Source of the DNA: Futiania mangrovi
Lineage (GTDB): Bacteria; Pseudomonadota; Alphaproteobacteria; Futianiales; Futianiaceae
NCBI RefSeq assembly: GCF_024158125.1
Contig: NZ_JAMZFT010000001.1
Location: 1,302,001 to 1,366,000 of the forward strand
Direction: 5' to 3'
Length of the DNA: 64,000 nucleotides
Part shown: positions 53,737 to 62,920 of the stretch, in pieces
How positions within the stretch are numbered: the first letter of the stretch is position 1
How the letters are laid out: every line of letters starts with the position of its first letter
Program-made: the position numbers and the translations under genes
The notes under the pieces: generated by a model
Database searches by the model: none
Seen by the model: the letters and a program-made list of their open reading frames with translations, nothing else
What the model was told of the DNA's origin: nothing

Positions 53737-54185
53737 AATACCGCCTCTCCGAACGTCACAAGCTTCTCCGCATCATCGCGAAGATGCTCGTGCCGCCGAT
53801 CATGCTGTTCGGCCTCTACGTCCAGTTCCACGGCGACTACGGCCCGGGCGGCGGTTTCCAGGCCGGGATCATCTTCGCCACCGGCATCGCGCTCTACGGC
53901 ATCGTGTTCGGCCTCGACAAGGCGAAGGCGGTCTTTCCGATGGGCTGGGCGCGCGCCCTCGTGGCTGGCGGCGTTCTGCTGTACGCCGGCACCGGCGTGT
54001 GGTCGATGCTGCGGGGCGCGCAGTTCCTGAACTACAACGTGCTCGCCCACGAGGTCGCACACGCCCAGCATTACGGCATCCTGCTCGTGGAGTTCGGCGT
54101 CGGCATGACGGTCGCGGGCGTGATCATCGCGATCTTCTACTCCTTCGCCGGCCGCCCGCCGCGCATGAGCGACGAGGACTGGTAG
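53733..54185 (+). CDS. mrpB: Cation/proton antiporter subunit B
   Basis: 150 residues, four helices. MnhB domain: ILRI-type start LLRIIAKMLVPPIMLFGLYV, QFHGDYGPGGGFQAGIIFAT (the strongest MrpB motif), and HYGILLVEFGVGMTVAGVII. Tightly packed between the MrpA-type module and mrpC. Confidence 0.95.
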   Translation: MKYRLSERHKLLRIIAKMLVPPIMLFGLYVQFHGDYGPGGGFQAGIIFATGIALYGIVFGLDKAKAVFPMGWARALVAGGVLLYAGTGVWSMLRGAQFLNYNVLAHEVAHAQHYGILLVEFGVGMTVAGVIIAIFYSFAGRPPRMSDEDW

Positions 54186-54186
54186 C

Positions 54187-54594
54187 ATGGCCGATTTCGA
54201 CCATCTGAGCGGGCTGGTTCTCGGCCTCTACAACTACTGGATCGTCATCGCGCTGATGATGACCGGTCTCTACATCGTCATGGCGTGCGGCAACCTGGTG
54301 AAGAAGATCGTCGGTCTGAACGTGTTCCAGACGTCGGTGTTCCTGTTCTACATCTCCATGGGCAAGGTCGAGGGCGGCACCGCGCCGATCCTGACCGGCG
54401 ACCCGGCGGAGGTGTTCTCCAACCCCCTGCCCCACGTGCTGATCCTGACCGCTATCGTCGTCGGCGTGGCGGGCACGGCGCTGGGCCTCGCACTCGCCGT
54501 CCGCATCCGCGAGAGCTACGGCACGATCGAGGAGGACGAGATCAACGAGGCCGACATCTCCGACGCGCGCCTTGGCAAGGGCAGCCGCGCATGA
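54187..54594 (+). CDS. mrpC: Cation/proton antiporter subunit C
   Basis: 135 residues, NuoK/MrpC-like, three helices. Motifs NYWIVIALMMTGLYIVMACG, NVFQTSVFLFYISMGKVEGG and DPLPH-type NPLPHVLILTAIVVGVAGTA. The stop overlaps the start of the next antiporter gene (ATGA). Confidence 0.94.
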   Translation: MADFDHLSGLVLGLYNYWIVIALMMTGLYIVMACGNLVKKIVGLNVFQTSVFLFYISMGKVEGGTAPILTGDPAEVFSNPLPHVLILTAIVVGVAGTALGLALAVRIRESYGTIEEDEINEADISDARLGKGSRA

Positions 54595-56111
54595 GCACGT
54601 CCAGCGGTCTCGCCATGGGCCTCGTCGCCCAGCTTCCCGCCTTGCAGGTCGTGGTGCCGCTTCTGGCCGCGCCGGTCTGCTCGCTGATGCGGGTGCGCCA
54701 TTTGCCGTGGGCCTTCACCCTTGCGGTGACGGCGGCGACCTTCCTCATCTCCCTCGCCCTGCTGCTCGAGGTGCTGGCGGGCGGCACCATCTCCTACCAC
54801 ATGGGCGGATGGCAGCCACCGTTCGGGATCGAGTACCGGATCGACGTCTTCAACGCCTTCGTGCTGCTTATCGTCTCGGCGCTGGCGCTGGTCGTCCTGC
54901 CCTTCGCCAAGCGGTCGGTGGAGCGCGAGGTTCCGGCCAGCACGCACGCCCTCTTCTACACCATGTGGCTCGCCTGTTTCGCGGGGCTGCTGGGTGTGGT
55001 GGCGACGGGCGACGCGTTCAACCTGTTCGTATTCATCGAGATCTCGTCGCTCGCCACCTATGTGCTGATCGCCAAGGGGTCGGGCAATGACCGGCGCGCG
55101 CTGACCGCGTCCTTCCACTACCTCATCATGGGGACGATCGGTGCGACGCTCTACCTGATCGGGCTCGGCTTCCTCTACATGCTCACGGGCACGCTCAACA
55201 TGGCGGACCTCGCCGAGCGCCTGCCGAGCGTGGAGGACAACCGCGCCGTCATCGTGGCCTTCGCCTTCATCACCATCGGCCTTGGCCTGAAGGCGGCGAT
55301 GTTCCCGCTGCACACCTGGCTGCCGAACGCCTATGCCTACGCGCCGTCCGCGGTTACCGCCTTCCTTGCATCGACGGCGACGAAGGTCGCGGTCTATGCG
55401 CTGATCCGGATGCTGTTCACGATCTTCGGCTTCGACGTCGGGTTCGAGGTCGAGATCCTGACCTACGTGTTCCTGCCGCTGGCGCTTGCCGCCATGTTCT
55501 CCGCCTCCATCGCGGCGATCCTGCAGGAGGACATGAAGCGCATGCTCGCCTATTCGAGCGTCGCGCAACTGGGCTACATCGTGCTCGGCCTGTCGCTGAG
55601 CCTGACGAGCGAAAGCGGGCTCACGGCGAGCCTCCTGCACCTCTTCAACCATGCGCTGATGAAGGGCGCGGCCTTCCTCGCGGTCGGCGCGATCTTCTAC
55701 CGGCTCGGCACGGTGAACCTCGCGGGCATCGCGGGGCTGGGGCGCCGCATGCCCTGGACGTTCGGGGTGTTCATCGTGGCGGGCCTCGCGCTGATCGGCG
55801 TGCCGGGTACCGCGGGCTTCGTCTCCAAATGGTACCTGGTGGGCGCCGCCATCCAGGCGGGCCTGTGGCCCATCGCGGCGCTGATCGTGATGAGTTCTCT
55901 GCTGGCCGTTCTCTACATCTGGCGCACGATCGAGGCGGCCTTCTTCCGCCCGCTGCCGGAGGATGCCGACGAAGTGCGCGAGGCGCCGCTGAGCCTCTTG
56001 CTGCCGGGCATCGTCCTGGCGGCAGCCTGCATCGTCTTCGGCATTCATGCCGCGCCCATCGTCGAGGTCGCGCAGACCGCGGCGGGCGCGCTGCTCGGCC
56101 AGGCGCAGTGA
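54591..56111 (+). CDS. mrpD: NuoL/M/N-like antiporter subunit, first copy (MrpD family)
   Basis: 506 residues, about 14 helices. Proton-pathway residues are visible: the Glu of helix 5 in FNLFVFIEISSLATYVLIAK, the Lys of helix 7 in IGLGLKAAMFPLHTWLPNAY, and Lys of helix 8 in ASTATKVAVYAL. PLHTWLPNAYAYAPSAVTAF is the family signature. It carries the ion-translocating channel. ATG 54591 overlaps mrpC. Confidence 0.94.
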   Translation: MSTSSGLAMGLVAQLPALQVVVPLLAAPVCSLMRVRHLPWAFTLAVTAATFLISLALLLEVLAGGTISYHMGGWQPPFGIEYRIDVFNAFVLLIVSALALVVLPFAKRSVEREVPASTHALFYTMWLACFAGLLGVVATGDAFNLFVFIEISSLATYVLIAKGSGNDRRALTASFHYLIMGTIGATLYLIGLGFLYMLTGTLNMADLAERLPSVEDNRAVIVAFAFITIGLGLKAAMFPLHTWLPNAYAYAPSAVTAFLASTATKVAVYALIRMLFTIFGFDVGFEVEILTYVFLPLALAAMFSASIAAILQEDMKRMLAYSSVAQLGYIVLGLSLSLTSESGLTASLLHLFNHALMKGAAFLAVGAIFYRLGTVNLAGIAGLGRRMPWTFGVFIVAGLALIGVPGTAGFVSKWYLVGAAIQAGLWPIAALIVMSSLLAVLYIWRTIEAAFFRPLPEDADEVREAPLSLLLPGIVLAAACIVFGIHAAPIVEVAQTAAGALLGQAQ

Positions 56112-56124
56112 GGGACACGGATCC

Positions 56125-57591
56125 ATGACCATGACCCTCGCCCTCTGGCTCGTCCTCATCATTCCGGTCGCTGCGACCGTGCTGATCCTGATGTCGGCGG
56201 GCAAGCCGAACCAGCGGGAGGCGGTGACGATCCTGTCCGCACTGGCGCTGTTTGCCAACGTCCTCTGGCTGACGGGAGAGGTGCTGTCCGGCACGCCGGG
56301 CGAGATCACCTTCCTGACGATGCTGCCGGGCCTCGACCTCGCCTTCCGGATCGAACCGCTGGGGCTGCTGTTCGGCCTCGTGGCGTCGGGCCTGTGGATC
56401 ATCAACTCGCTCTATTCGATCGGCTACATGCGCGGGAACCGGGAGAAGCACCAGACGCGCTTCTACGCCTGCTTCCCCATCGCCATCGGCGGCGCGCTGG
56501 GCATCGCCTATTCGGCGAACCTGGCGACCATGTTCCTGTTCTACGAGGTGCTCACGCTCTCGACCTGGCCCCTGGTCGCGCACAAGCAGAACGAGGACGC
56601 GAAGGCCGGCGCGCGGGTCTATCTCGGCGTGCTGATCGCCACCTCCATCGGCCTCTTCCTGCCCGCGATCATCTGGACGTGGACGCTGGCGGGCACGGTC
56701 GACTTCCGCCTCGGCGGCATTCTCGCGGGCCATGTCGAGGGGGTGGCGCTGATCGCGCTGCTGGCGCTCTTCATGTTCGGGATCGGCAAGGCGGCGCTGA
56801 TGCCGATGCACCGCTGGCTCCCCTCGGCCATGGTCGCGCCGACGCCGGTCTCGGCGCTGCTGCATGCCGTCGCGGTCGTGAAGGCGGGCGTGTTCTCCGT
56901 GCTGAAGGTCATGGTTTACATCTTCGGCACGGATTTCATGGCGGAAACGGGGGCGAGCGAGTGGCTCGTCTACGCCGCGGCGGGCAGCCTCACGCTCGCC
57001 TCGCTCATTGCCATGCGGAAGGACAACCTGAAGGCCCGGCTCGCCTATTCGACGGTCAGCCAGCTTTCCTACGTCACGCTGGGCGCAGCGCTTGCGACCA
57101 GTTTTGGCGTCGTGGGCGCGGCCCTGCAGATCGCCATGCACGCCATGGGCAAGATCACGCTCTTCTTCGGCGCGGGCGCGATCTACACCGCCCACCACAA
57201 GACCGAGATCAGCGAGATGGACGGCCTCGGCCGCCGGATGCCCTTCACCTATGGCGCGATGCTGATCGGCGCGTTGTCGATCATCGGCCTGCCGCCCCTG
57301 GGGGGCGTGTGGGCCAAATGGTACCTCATGTCCGGCGCGGTCGACGCGCAGATGCTGTGGGTCGTGGGCATCCTGATGCTGTCGTCGCTGCTGAACGTCG
57401 CCTATCTGCTGCCGATCATGGCGCGCGGCTTCTTCAAGCCGCCGGCGGAGGACGTCGCGGGCAAGGGCCTGGCGGAGGCTCCGGCCTTCTGCGTCGTGCC
57501 GCTGTGCCTGACCGCGCTGGGCTGCGTGGTGCTGTTCTTCATGGCGGGCGACATCATCGATCTCATCGCACCGATCGCGGGGATGCAATGA
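56125..57591 (+). CDS. NuoL/M/N-like antiporter subunit, second copy (MrpD/MrpA-N-like)
   Basis: 488 residues, about 14 helices. Conserved Glu in FLFYEVLTLSTWPLVAHKQN and Lys in GIGKAALMPMHRWLPSAMVA, followed by PTPVSALLHAVAVVKAGVFS, which is of the NuoL/MrpA type (two lysines, LLHAVAVVKAG). So this copy may take the role of the missing MrpA N-terminal part. The ATG at 56125 lies 13 bases after the first copy. Confidence 0.92.
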   Translation: MTMTLALWLVLIIPVAATVLILMSAGKPNQREAVTILSALALFANVLWLTGEVLSGTPGEITFLTMLPGLDLAFRIEPLGLLFGLVASGLWIINSLYSIGYMRGNREKHQTRFYACFPIAIGGALGIAYSANLATMFLFYEVLTLSTWPLVAHKQNEDAKAGARVYLGVLIATSIGLFLPAIIWTWTLAGTVDFRLGGILAGHVEGVALIALLALFMFGIGKAALMPMHRWLPSAMVAPTPVSALLHAVAVVKAGVFSVLKVMVYIFGTDFMAETGASEWLVYAAAGSLTLASLIAMRKDNLKARLAYSTVSQLSYVTLGAALATSFGVVGAALQIAMHAMGKITLFFGAGAIYTAHHKTEISEMDGLGRRMPFTYGAMLIGALSIIGLPPLGGVWAKWYLMSGAVDAQMLWVVGILMLSSLLNVAYLLPIMARGFFKPPAEDVAGKGLAEAPAFCVVPLCLTALGCVVLFFMAGDIIDLIAPIAGMQ

Positions 57592-57857
57592 CGGGGCAGC
57601 CGACAACCCACGAGACCGAAGAGACGCGCGGCGTACTGGAACGCGCACGCGGCATCGGATCGCTGGCCGTTATCTGCGCGGTGCTGGCGCTGGGCGGACT
57701 CGGCGCGCACCTCGACGCCTACGCCAAGCTCGATCTCGAGAAGATCCCCGCCGTCTATGGCATCGCGGGCGTGGCCGGGGTCTTCGCGGCAGGTATTCTG
57801 GCGCTTATCGGGCGCTGGGTGCTGGTGCGGCGGGAGGATCATTATGACCGCGGCTGA
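57588..57857 (+). CDS. Small two-helix membrane protein of the mrp operon
   Basis: 89 residues. ATG overlaps the TGA of the preceding antiporter gene and its end overlaps the start of the next by 14 bases, so it is embedded in the operon. Helices: GSLAVICAVLALGGLGAHLD (about 23-42) and YGIAGVAGVFAAGILALIGR (about 57-76). The N-terminus is polar. I recognise no family; its place suggests an assembly or structural subunit. Confidence 0.75.
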   Translation: MTGQPTTHETEETRGVLERARGIGSLAVICAVLALGGLGAHLDAYAKLDLEKIPAVYGIAGVAGVFAAGILALIGRWVLVRREDHYDRG

Positions 57858-59598
57858 CCTGATCCCCACCCTGCCCTCACTGCCCGCCGACGTGATGGCC
57901 GCGCTGTGGACGCCCGGCATCGTGCTGATGCTCGCGGGCCTCGTGGCCGCCGTGGGCAGCCAGACGATCCGCGCGGGCGCGCTGCTCCTCGGGCCGCTGC
58001 TCGCCTTCCTGGTGCTGCTCGGCACGCCGGTCGGCACGACGGTGACGCTCGAATGGCTGGGCTTCGAGTTGACACCCGTGCGCCACGACCGGCTGTCGCT
58101 CGTCTTCGTTCTCGTGTTCCTGCTCGCGGCGCTGCTCGCAGGGGTCTACGCGCTACATTCGAAAAGCCGGCTGGAGGTGTCCTCCGCCCTGATCTATGCC
58201 GGCGCGGCCGTCGGCGCGGTGATGGCGGGCGACCTCGTCACGCTCTTCATCTACTGGGAACTGACGGCCATCGCCTCTGTCTTCCTGATCTGGGTGAACG
58301 GCACCGACAGGGCGTACCGGGCGGGGATGCGCTACCTTCTGGTGCAGGTGGTCTCCGGCTTGCTGCTGATCGGCGGCGCAGTCGTGATCTGGCGCGAGAC
58401 GGGCACGCTCGCCTTCGACCGGATGGTGCTCGAAAGCCCGGCGACCTGGGCGATCTTCGTGGCGTTCGGCATCAAGGCGGCCTTCCCGCTGCTCAATGGC
58501 TGGATGCAGGACGGCTACCCGGAAGGCAGCGTCATCGGCACCGTGGTGCTATCCGCGTTCACGACGAAGCTTGCGATCTACGCGCTTGCCCGCGGGTTTC
58601 CGGGGACCGAACTGCTCATCCCCATCGGCGCGGCGATGGCCGTGTGGCCCGCGATCCCGGCGATCCTGGAGACGGACCTGCGCCGCGTGCTGGCCTATGC
58701 GCTCAACTGCCAGCTGGGCTTCATGGTCGTGGGCATCGGCGTCGGCACGGCGGAGGGGATCAACGGCGCGGTCGGCCACGCCTTCGCCAGCACGATCTAC
58801 CAGGGCCTGCTCTACATGGCGACGGGCGCGGTTCTGTTCCGCATGGGCACGGTGGAGGTGTCGCGCCTCGGCGGCCTTGCGCGCGCCATGCCGCTGACGG
58901 CGGCCTTCTGTATCGTGGGTGCAGCGGCGATGGCGGCGGCGCCGCTTTTCTCCTCCTATGTCGTGAAGTCGCTTACGCTGTCGGCGGCGGCCCACGAGGG
59001 GCACTACGCGGCCTACATCGCGCTCATCGTGGCGGGCGGCCTCGCGGTCGTGCATGGCGGGCTGAAGGTGCCCTATCTCGCTTTCTTCGCGCCGCGCCGC
59101 GGGCCTGCGCCGGCGGAGGAACCGCGGGAGGCGCCGGCGAACATGCTGATCGCCATGGCGCTGGCGGCGGGCGTGACGGTGGGGCTCGGCGTGTCGCCCA
59201 CCGCGTTCTACGCGCTCCTGCCCTTCCCCGTGGAGTATGCGCCCTACAAGACGGCGAGCGTGCTGACGCAGCTTCAGCTTCTGACCTTCGCCGCTCTCGC
59301 CTTCGCGCTCCTGCTGCGCTGGGGGCTCGTGATCCGCGACCGCAAGGTGGTCGTGCTGAACACCGACTGGCTCTACCGGGTGCCGGGCCGCTTCCTCGCG
59401 GTCGAGCTTTCGGACCAGGCGGCGCAGTTCCGCGCCGGCCTCGCGCGCATCGGGATGGGGCTTGCCCGCGACCTGGGCGGCTTCTTCCTGCGCACGCACG
59501 GCCCGGAGGGCGTGATGGCCCGGCCATGGCCCATCGGCCTGACTGTCATGTGGGTGGCGATCGTTCTCGTCTGCAGCCTGGTTCTGTATTACCTCTAG
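57844..59598 (+). CDS. NuoL/M/N-like antiporter subunit, third copy (diverged)
   Basis: 584 residues. Conserved Glu in TLFIYWELTAIASVFLIWVN and Lys in FGIKAAFPLLNGWMQDGYPE, where the usual His-Thr-Trp-Leu-Pro is replaced by NGWMQD, and Lys in AFTTKLAIYALARG. It has an extended C-terminus (VVVLNTDWLYRVPGR, then a final helix WPIGLTVMWVAIVLVCSLVL) like NuoL/MbhH proteins. The ATG at 57844 overlaps the small gene. Last gene of the operon. Confidence 0.92.
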   Translation: MTAADLIPTLPSLPADVMAALWTPGIVLMLAGLVAAVGSQTIRAGALLLGPLLAFLVLLGTPVGTTVTLEWLGFELTPVRHDRLSLVFVLVFLLAALLAGVYALHSKSRLEVSSALIYAGAAVGAVMAGDLVTLFIYWELTAIASVFLIWVNGTDRAYRAGMRYLLVQVVSGLLLIGGAVVIWRETGTLAFDRMVLESPATWAIFVAFGIKAAFPLLNGWMQDGYPEGSVIGTVVLSAFTTKLAIYALARGFPGTELLIPIGAAMAVWPAIPAILETDLRRVLAYALNCQLGFMVVGIGVGTAEGINGAVGHAFASTIYQGLLYMATGAVLFRMGTVEVSRLGGLARAMPLTAAFCIVGAAAMAAAPLFSSYVVKSLTLSAAAHEGHYAAYIALIVAGGLAVVHGGLKVPYLAFFAPRRGPAPAEEPREAPANMLIAMALAAGVTVGLGVSPTAFYALLPFPVEYAPYKTASVLTQLQLLTFAALAFALLLRWGLVIRDRKVVVLNTDWLYRVPGRFLAVELSDQAAQFRAGLARIGMGLARDLGGFFLRTHGPEGVMARPWPIGLTVMWVAIVLVCSLVLYYL

Positions 59599-59614
59599 GA
59601 CGATGAACAGGCGT

Positions 59615-59636
59615 CCGGCCCCCTCGAAGGGGCCGG
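59615..59636 (+). terminator. Hairpin after the mrp operon
   Basis: CCGGCCCC/GGGGCCGG stem (8 bp) with a short TCGAA-containing loop, 17 bases after the last antiporter gene. No U-run, so it may be a Rho-dependent or pause site. Confidence 0.5.
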
Positions 59637-59700
59637 CGCGACGCACCAACGGGGCCGGACGTGCCCCGCGCAACCACGTCACGAACGGGAGAACAGCCAC

Positions 59701-60324
59701 ATGAAACTCAGCGGCGAATACCGGATCCCCGCCCCGCGCGAGCAGGTGTGGGAGGCGCTGAACGACCCGGACGTGCTGAAGGAGTGCATTCCCGGCTGCG
59801 AGGAGGTGACGAAGACCTCCGACAATTCCTTCGAGGCGAAGGTGAAGGCGAAGGTCGGCCCCGTCTCCGCCAACTTCAAGGGCAATGTGGAGCTGACCGA
59901 CCTCAACCCGCCGGAAAGCTACACGATCACCGGCTCCGGCTCGGGCGGCGCCGCGGGTGGCGCAAAGGGCGCGGCGAAGGTGAAGCTGACGCCCGACGGA
60001 GACGAGACAATCCTCAGCTACGACGTGGACGCGACCGTCTCCGGCAAGCTTGCGCAGCTCGGACAGCGCATGATCGACCCGGTCGCGAAGAAGATGGCCA
60101 ACCAGTTCTTCGAAAGCTTCGCCGGGCGGCTGGGCGGCAGTGCGGTGCCCGCGCAGGAAACGGCGGAGGAAGAGGAAGCCGCTACCGCCGCGGGCAGCCC
60201 GGTGGGCGCTGGCGCCGTCGGCCCGACCGCGACGCCGTCGACCGCGGGCGGCATCCCGCAATGGGCATGGATCGCGGGCCTCGCGGCCATCGTCCTGATC
60301 CTCATCTACGTCTTCACCGGCTGA
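59701..60324 (+). CDS. coxG: CoxG-like SRPBCC protein
   Basis: 207 residues. The N-terminal SRPBCC (START-like) domain (about 1-145) begins MKLSGEYRIPAPREQVWEAL, with CIPGCEEVTK and ITGSGSGGAAGGAKGAAKVK, the CoxG signature. A Glu/Ala-rich linker and a C-terminal membrane helix (WAWIAGLAAIVLILIYVF) follow, so it is a tail-anchored inner membrane protein. CoxG recruits CO dehydrogenase to the membrane and delivers electrons to the quinone pool. First gene of the cox-type accessory run. Confidence 0.93.
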   Translation: MKLSGEYRIPAPREQVWEALNDPDVLKECIPGCEEVTKTSDNSFEAKVKAKVGPVSANFKGNVELTDLNPPESYTITGSGSGGAAGGAKGAAKVKLTPDGDETILSYDVDATVSGKLAQLGQRMIDPVAKKMANQFFESFAGRLGGSAVPAQETAEEEEAATAAGSPVGAGAVGPTATPSTAGGIPQWAWIAGLAAIVLILIYVFTG

Positions 60325-60412
60325 GGCCAAGGGCGCGCCCGCCCGCGACGAGCGTGAGGGCCGCGCCACCGCCTGCCGTCTATCTTCCCCAATCTGGACC
60401 TTGCGTGCTGCC

Positions 60413-61330
60413 GTGACCGAGACGCTTCCCACCTCCATCGACGCGACCGAGGCGCTTCTGACCGGCGGCGGCTATGTCGCCGACCGGGCGCTGTCGACCG
60501 CCCTCTTCCTGTCCCTGCGCATGGGCCGACCCCTGTTCCTCGAGGGCGAGGCCGGCGTCGGCAAGACCGAGATCGCGAAGGTGCTGAGCGCCACGCTCGG
60601 CCTGCCGCTCGTCCGCCTGCAGTGCTACGAGGGGCTCGACACCGCCGCGGCGGTCTACGAGTGGAACTACGCTGCCCAGATGATCGAGATCCGTCTCGCG
60701 GAGGCAGAGGGCATCCGCGACCGCGCCCAGCTCGGCACCGACATCTTTTCCGAGCGGTTCCTGATCCGCCGCCCGATCCTGCAGGCGCTGCAGCCCGCCG
60801 ACACGGGCCGCGCGATCCTGCTGATCGACGAGCTGGACCGCACCGACGAGCCGTTCGAGGCCTATCTGCTCGAGGTGCTCTCCGACTTCCAGGTGACCGT
60901 GCCGGAGATCGGGACGATCAGGGCCAAGGAGCCGCCCATCGTCATCATCACCTCCAACCGCACGCGCGAGATCCACGACGCGCTGAAGCGCCGCTGCCTC
61001 TATCACTGGGTCGACTACCCCGATGCCGCGCGCGAGCTTGAGATCCTGCACGCCAAGGTGCCGCACGCACCGGAGGCGCTCACCGCGGAGATCGTCGCCT
61101 TCGTGCAGGCGCTGCGCGAGGAGGACCTGTTCAAGCTGCCGGGCGTCGCGGAGACGATCGACTGGGCGACCGCGCTCGTGGAACTCGACCGCCTCTCGCT
61201 CGATCCGGAGACCATCAACGACACGCTGGGCGTCGTCCTGAAGTACCAGGACGACATCGAGAAGGTGCGCGGCGGCGAGGCGCGGCGCATTCTCGACAAG
61301 GTCAAGGCCGACCTCGCCGCGCGCGGCTGA
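60413..61330 (+). CDS. coxD: MoxR-type AAA+ ATPase CoxD
   Basis: 305 residues from GTG 60413 (a TTG at 60401 is possible). Walker A GEAGVGKTE (about 51-59), Walker B AILLIDELDRTDEPFEAYLL, sensor 1 PIVIITSNRTREIHD, and the C-terminal lid. CoxD works with CoxE to insert the sulfur or copper of the Mo-Cu active site of CO dehydrogenase-type enzymes. Confidence 0.93.
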   Translation: MTETLPTSIDATEALLTGGGYVADRALSTALFLSLRMGRPLFLEGEAGVGKTEIAKVLSATLGLPLVRLQCYEGLDTAAAVYEWNYAAQMIEIRLAEAEGIRDRAQLGTDIFSERFLIRRPILQALQPADTGRAILLIDELDRTDEPFEAYLLEVLSDFQVTVPEIGTIRAKEPPIVIITSNRTREIHDALKRRCLYHWVDYPDAARELEILHAKVPHAPEALTAEIVAFVQALREEDLFKLPGVAETIDWATALVELDRLSLDPETINDTLGVVLKYQDDIEKVRGGEARRILDKVKADLAARG

Positions 61331-61348
61331 CCGGGGAGGCCCCGCACG

Positions 61349-62563
61349 ATGCCCCAAATGCGCGAACGCGGCGATCCCGGCGCCCTGGCGGAAAACATCA
61401 TGCACTTCGCCCGCGTGCTGCGCGCCGCCGGCGTGCCCATCGGCCCGGCGACCGTGGTCGATGCGGTCGACGCCATGCGGTTCGGCGCCGTCCGCTCGCG
61501 CGAGGATTTCTACTGGGCGCTGCATGCCTTCTTCGTCCGCAAGCGGGAGCATCACGTCCTGTTCGACGAGGCGTTCCGCCTCTTCTGGCGCAATCCGCAG
61601 GTGCTGGAGCGGATGCTCGACACCATGCTGCCGACCATCGAGATGCCGCAGGACGCCCGCCAGAAGGACAGTGCGCGCCGCCGCGTGGCCGAAGCCTTCC
61701 TGCACGGTCTCGACCGCAAGTACGACGATCTGCCGCCGCCGAAGGTCGAACTCGACGCGACCTATGCCGCGTCGGGCGAGGAAGTGCTGAAAACCCGCGA
61801 TTTCGAGCAGATGAGCGCAGAGGAACTGGAGCGCGCGAAGGAAGCCATCGCGCGCCTGCGCCTGCCGCTGCACGAGGTGCGCACCCGGCGCACCCGGGCC
61901 GCACGCACCGGCCCTGCCGTCGATCTTCGCGCGAGCCTGCGTGCCGCGATGCGCACGGGCGGGGACGTTCTGGCGCTGAAGAAGCGCCGCCAGGTCGTCC
62001 GGCACCCGCCGCTGGTCGTGCTCTGCGACATTTCCGGCAGCATGAGCCGTTATGCCCGCATGGTGCTGCATTTCCTCCATGCCATCACCGGCGCGCGCGA
62101 CCGCGTGCACGTCTTCACCTTCGGCACGCGGCTCACCAACATCACGCGCGCGCTCGCACGCCGCGACGTCGACGACGCGCTGGCCGAGGTGGCGAAGGAG
62201 GTCAAGGACTGGTCGGGCGGCACCCGCATCGGGGAGGCGCTGCATGCCTTCAACCGCGACTGGTCGCGCCGCGTGCTGGGCCAGGGGGCGGTGGTGCTGC
62301 TGATCACCGACGGGCTCGACCGCGACGCGGGACGCGGGCTCGAACGGGAGGTGGAGCGGCTGCACATGTCCTGCCGCCGTCTCGTGTGGCTCAACCCCCT
62401 GCTGCGCTGGGACGGGTTCGAACCGAAGGCGCTGGGCGTGCGCGCAATCCTGCCGCACGTTGACGAATTCCGCCCGGTTCACAACATCGAAAGCCTGGAG
62501 GCGCTCGCCGCCGCGCTCAGCGATCCGCGCGTGGCCGAGCGGGGACGGAGGCTCGCCGCATGA
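61349..62563 (+). CDS. coxE: VWA-domain protein CoxE
   Basis: 404 residues. N-terminal helical part (about 12-200), then a von Willebrand A domain with the MIDAS motif VVLCDISGSMSRYARM (about 225-240), further GGTRIGEALHAFNRDW and LLITDGLDRDAGRGL. CoxE is the partner of the AAA+ ATPase encoded 18 bases upstream; together they act as a maturation chaperone of the molybdenum hydroxylase. The end overlaps the next gene by 4 bases. Confidence 0.93.
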   Translation: MPQMRERGDPGALAENIMHFARVLRAAGVPIGPATVVDAVDAMRFGAVRSREDFYWALHAFFVRKREHHVLFDEAFRLFWRNPQVLERMLDTMLPTIEMPQDARQKDSARRRVAEAFLHGLDRKYDDLPPPKVELDATYAASGEEVLKTRDFEQMSAEELERAKEAIARLRLPLHEVRTRRTRAARTGPAVDLRASLRAAMRTGGDVLALKKRRQVVRHPPLVVLCDISGSMSRYARMVLHFLHAITGARDRVHVFTFGTRLTNITRALARRDVDDALAEVAKEVKDWSGGTRIGEALHAFNRDWSRRVLGQGAVVLLITDGLDRDAGRGLEREVERLHMSCRRLVWLNPLLRWDGFEPKALGVRAILPHVDEFRPVHNIESLEALAAALSDPRVAERGRRLAA

Positions 62564-62916
62564 CAGACACGACGACAGATAACAATCCGACCGGCGGCAC
62601 CGCGCCCGCCGACGTGCTTGCGGAGGTCGCGCGCTGGCGTGAGGCCGGCAAGGACGCCGCCGTCGCAACCGTGATCCAGACGTGGGGCTCCGCGCCGCGG
62701 CAGGCGGGCTCCATGCTCGGTATCTCCAGCGAGGGGGAGCTTGCGGGCTCCGTCTCCGGCGGCTGCGTCGAGGGCGCCGTGCTGGAGGAGGCTCTCGAGA
62801 TCATGAAGACCGGCACGCCGAAGCTCCTGACCTTTGGCGTCTCCGACGACGAGGCGTGGACCGTAGGCCTCGCCTGTGGCGGCACGATCCGCGTCTTCGT
62901 GGAGAAGGTGGGCTGA
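62560..62916 (+). CDS. XdhC/CoxI N-terminal-domain protein (CoxF-like)
   Basis: 118 residues, the XdhC_CoxI domain alone: AEVARWREAGKDAAVATVIQ, TWGSAPRQAGSMLGISSEGE, LAGSVSGGCVEGAVLEEALE and a conserved Cys in LACGGTIRVFVE. XdhC-type proteins bind and protect the molybdenum cofactor and present it for sulfuration. Here the two halves of XdhC are encoded by separate adjacent genes, a common arrangement in cox clusters. Confidence 0.9.
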   Translation: MTDTTTDNNPTGGTAPADVLAEVARWREAGKDAAVATVIQTWGSAPRQAGSMLGISSEGELAGSVSGGCVEGAVLEEALEIMKTGTPKLLTFGVSDDEAWTVGLACGGTIRVFVEKVG

Positions 62917-62920
62917 GGCG

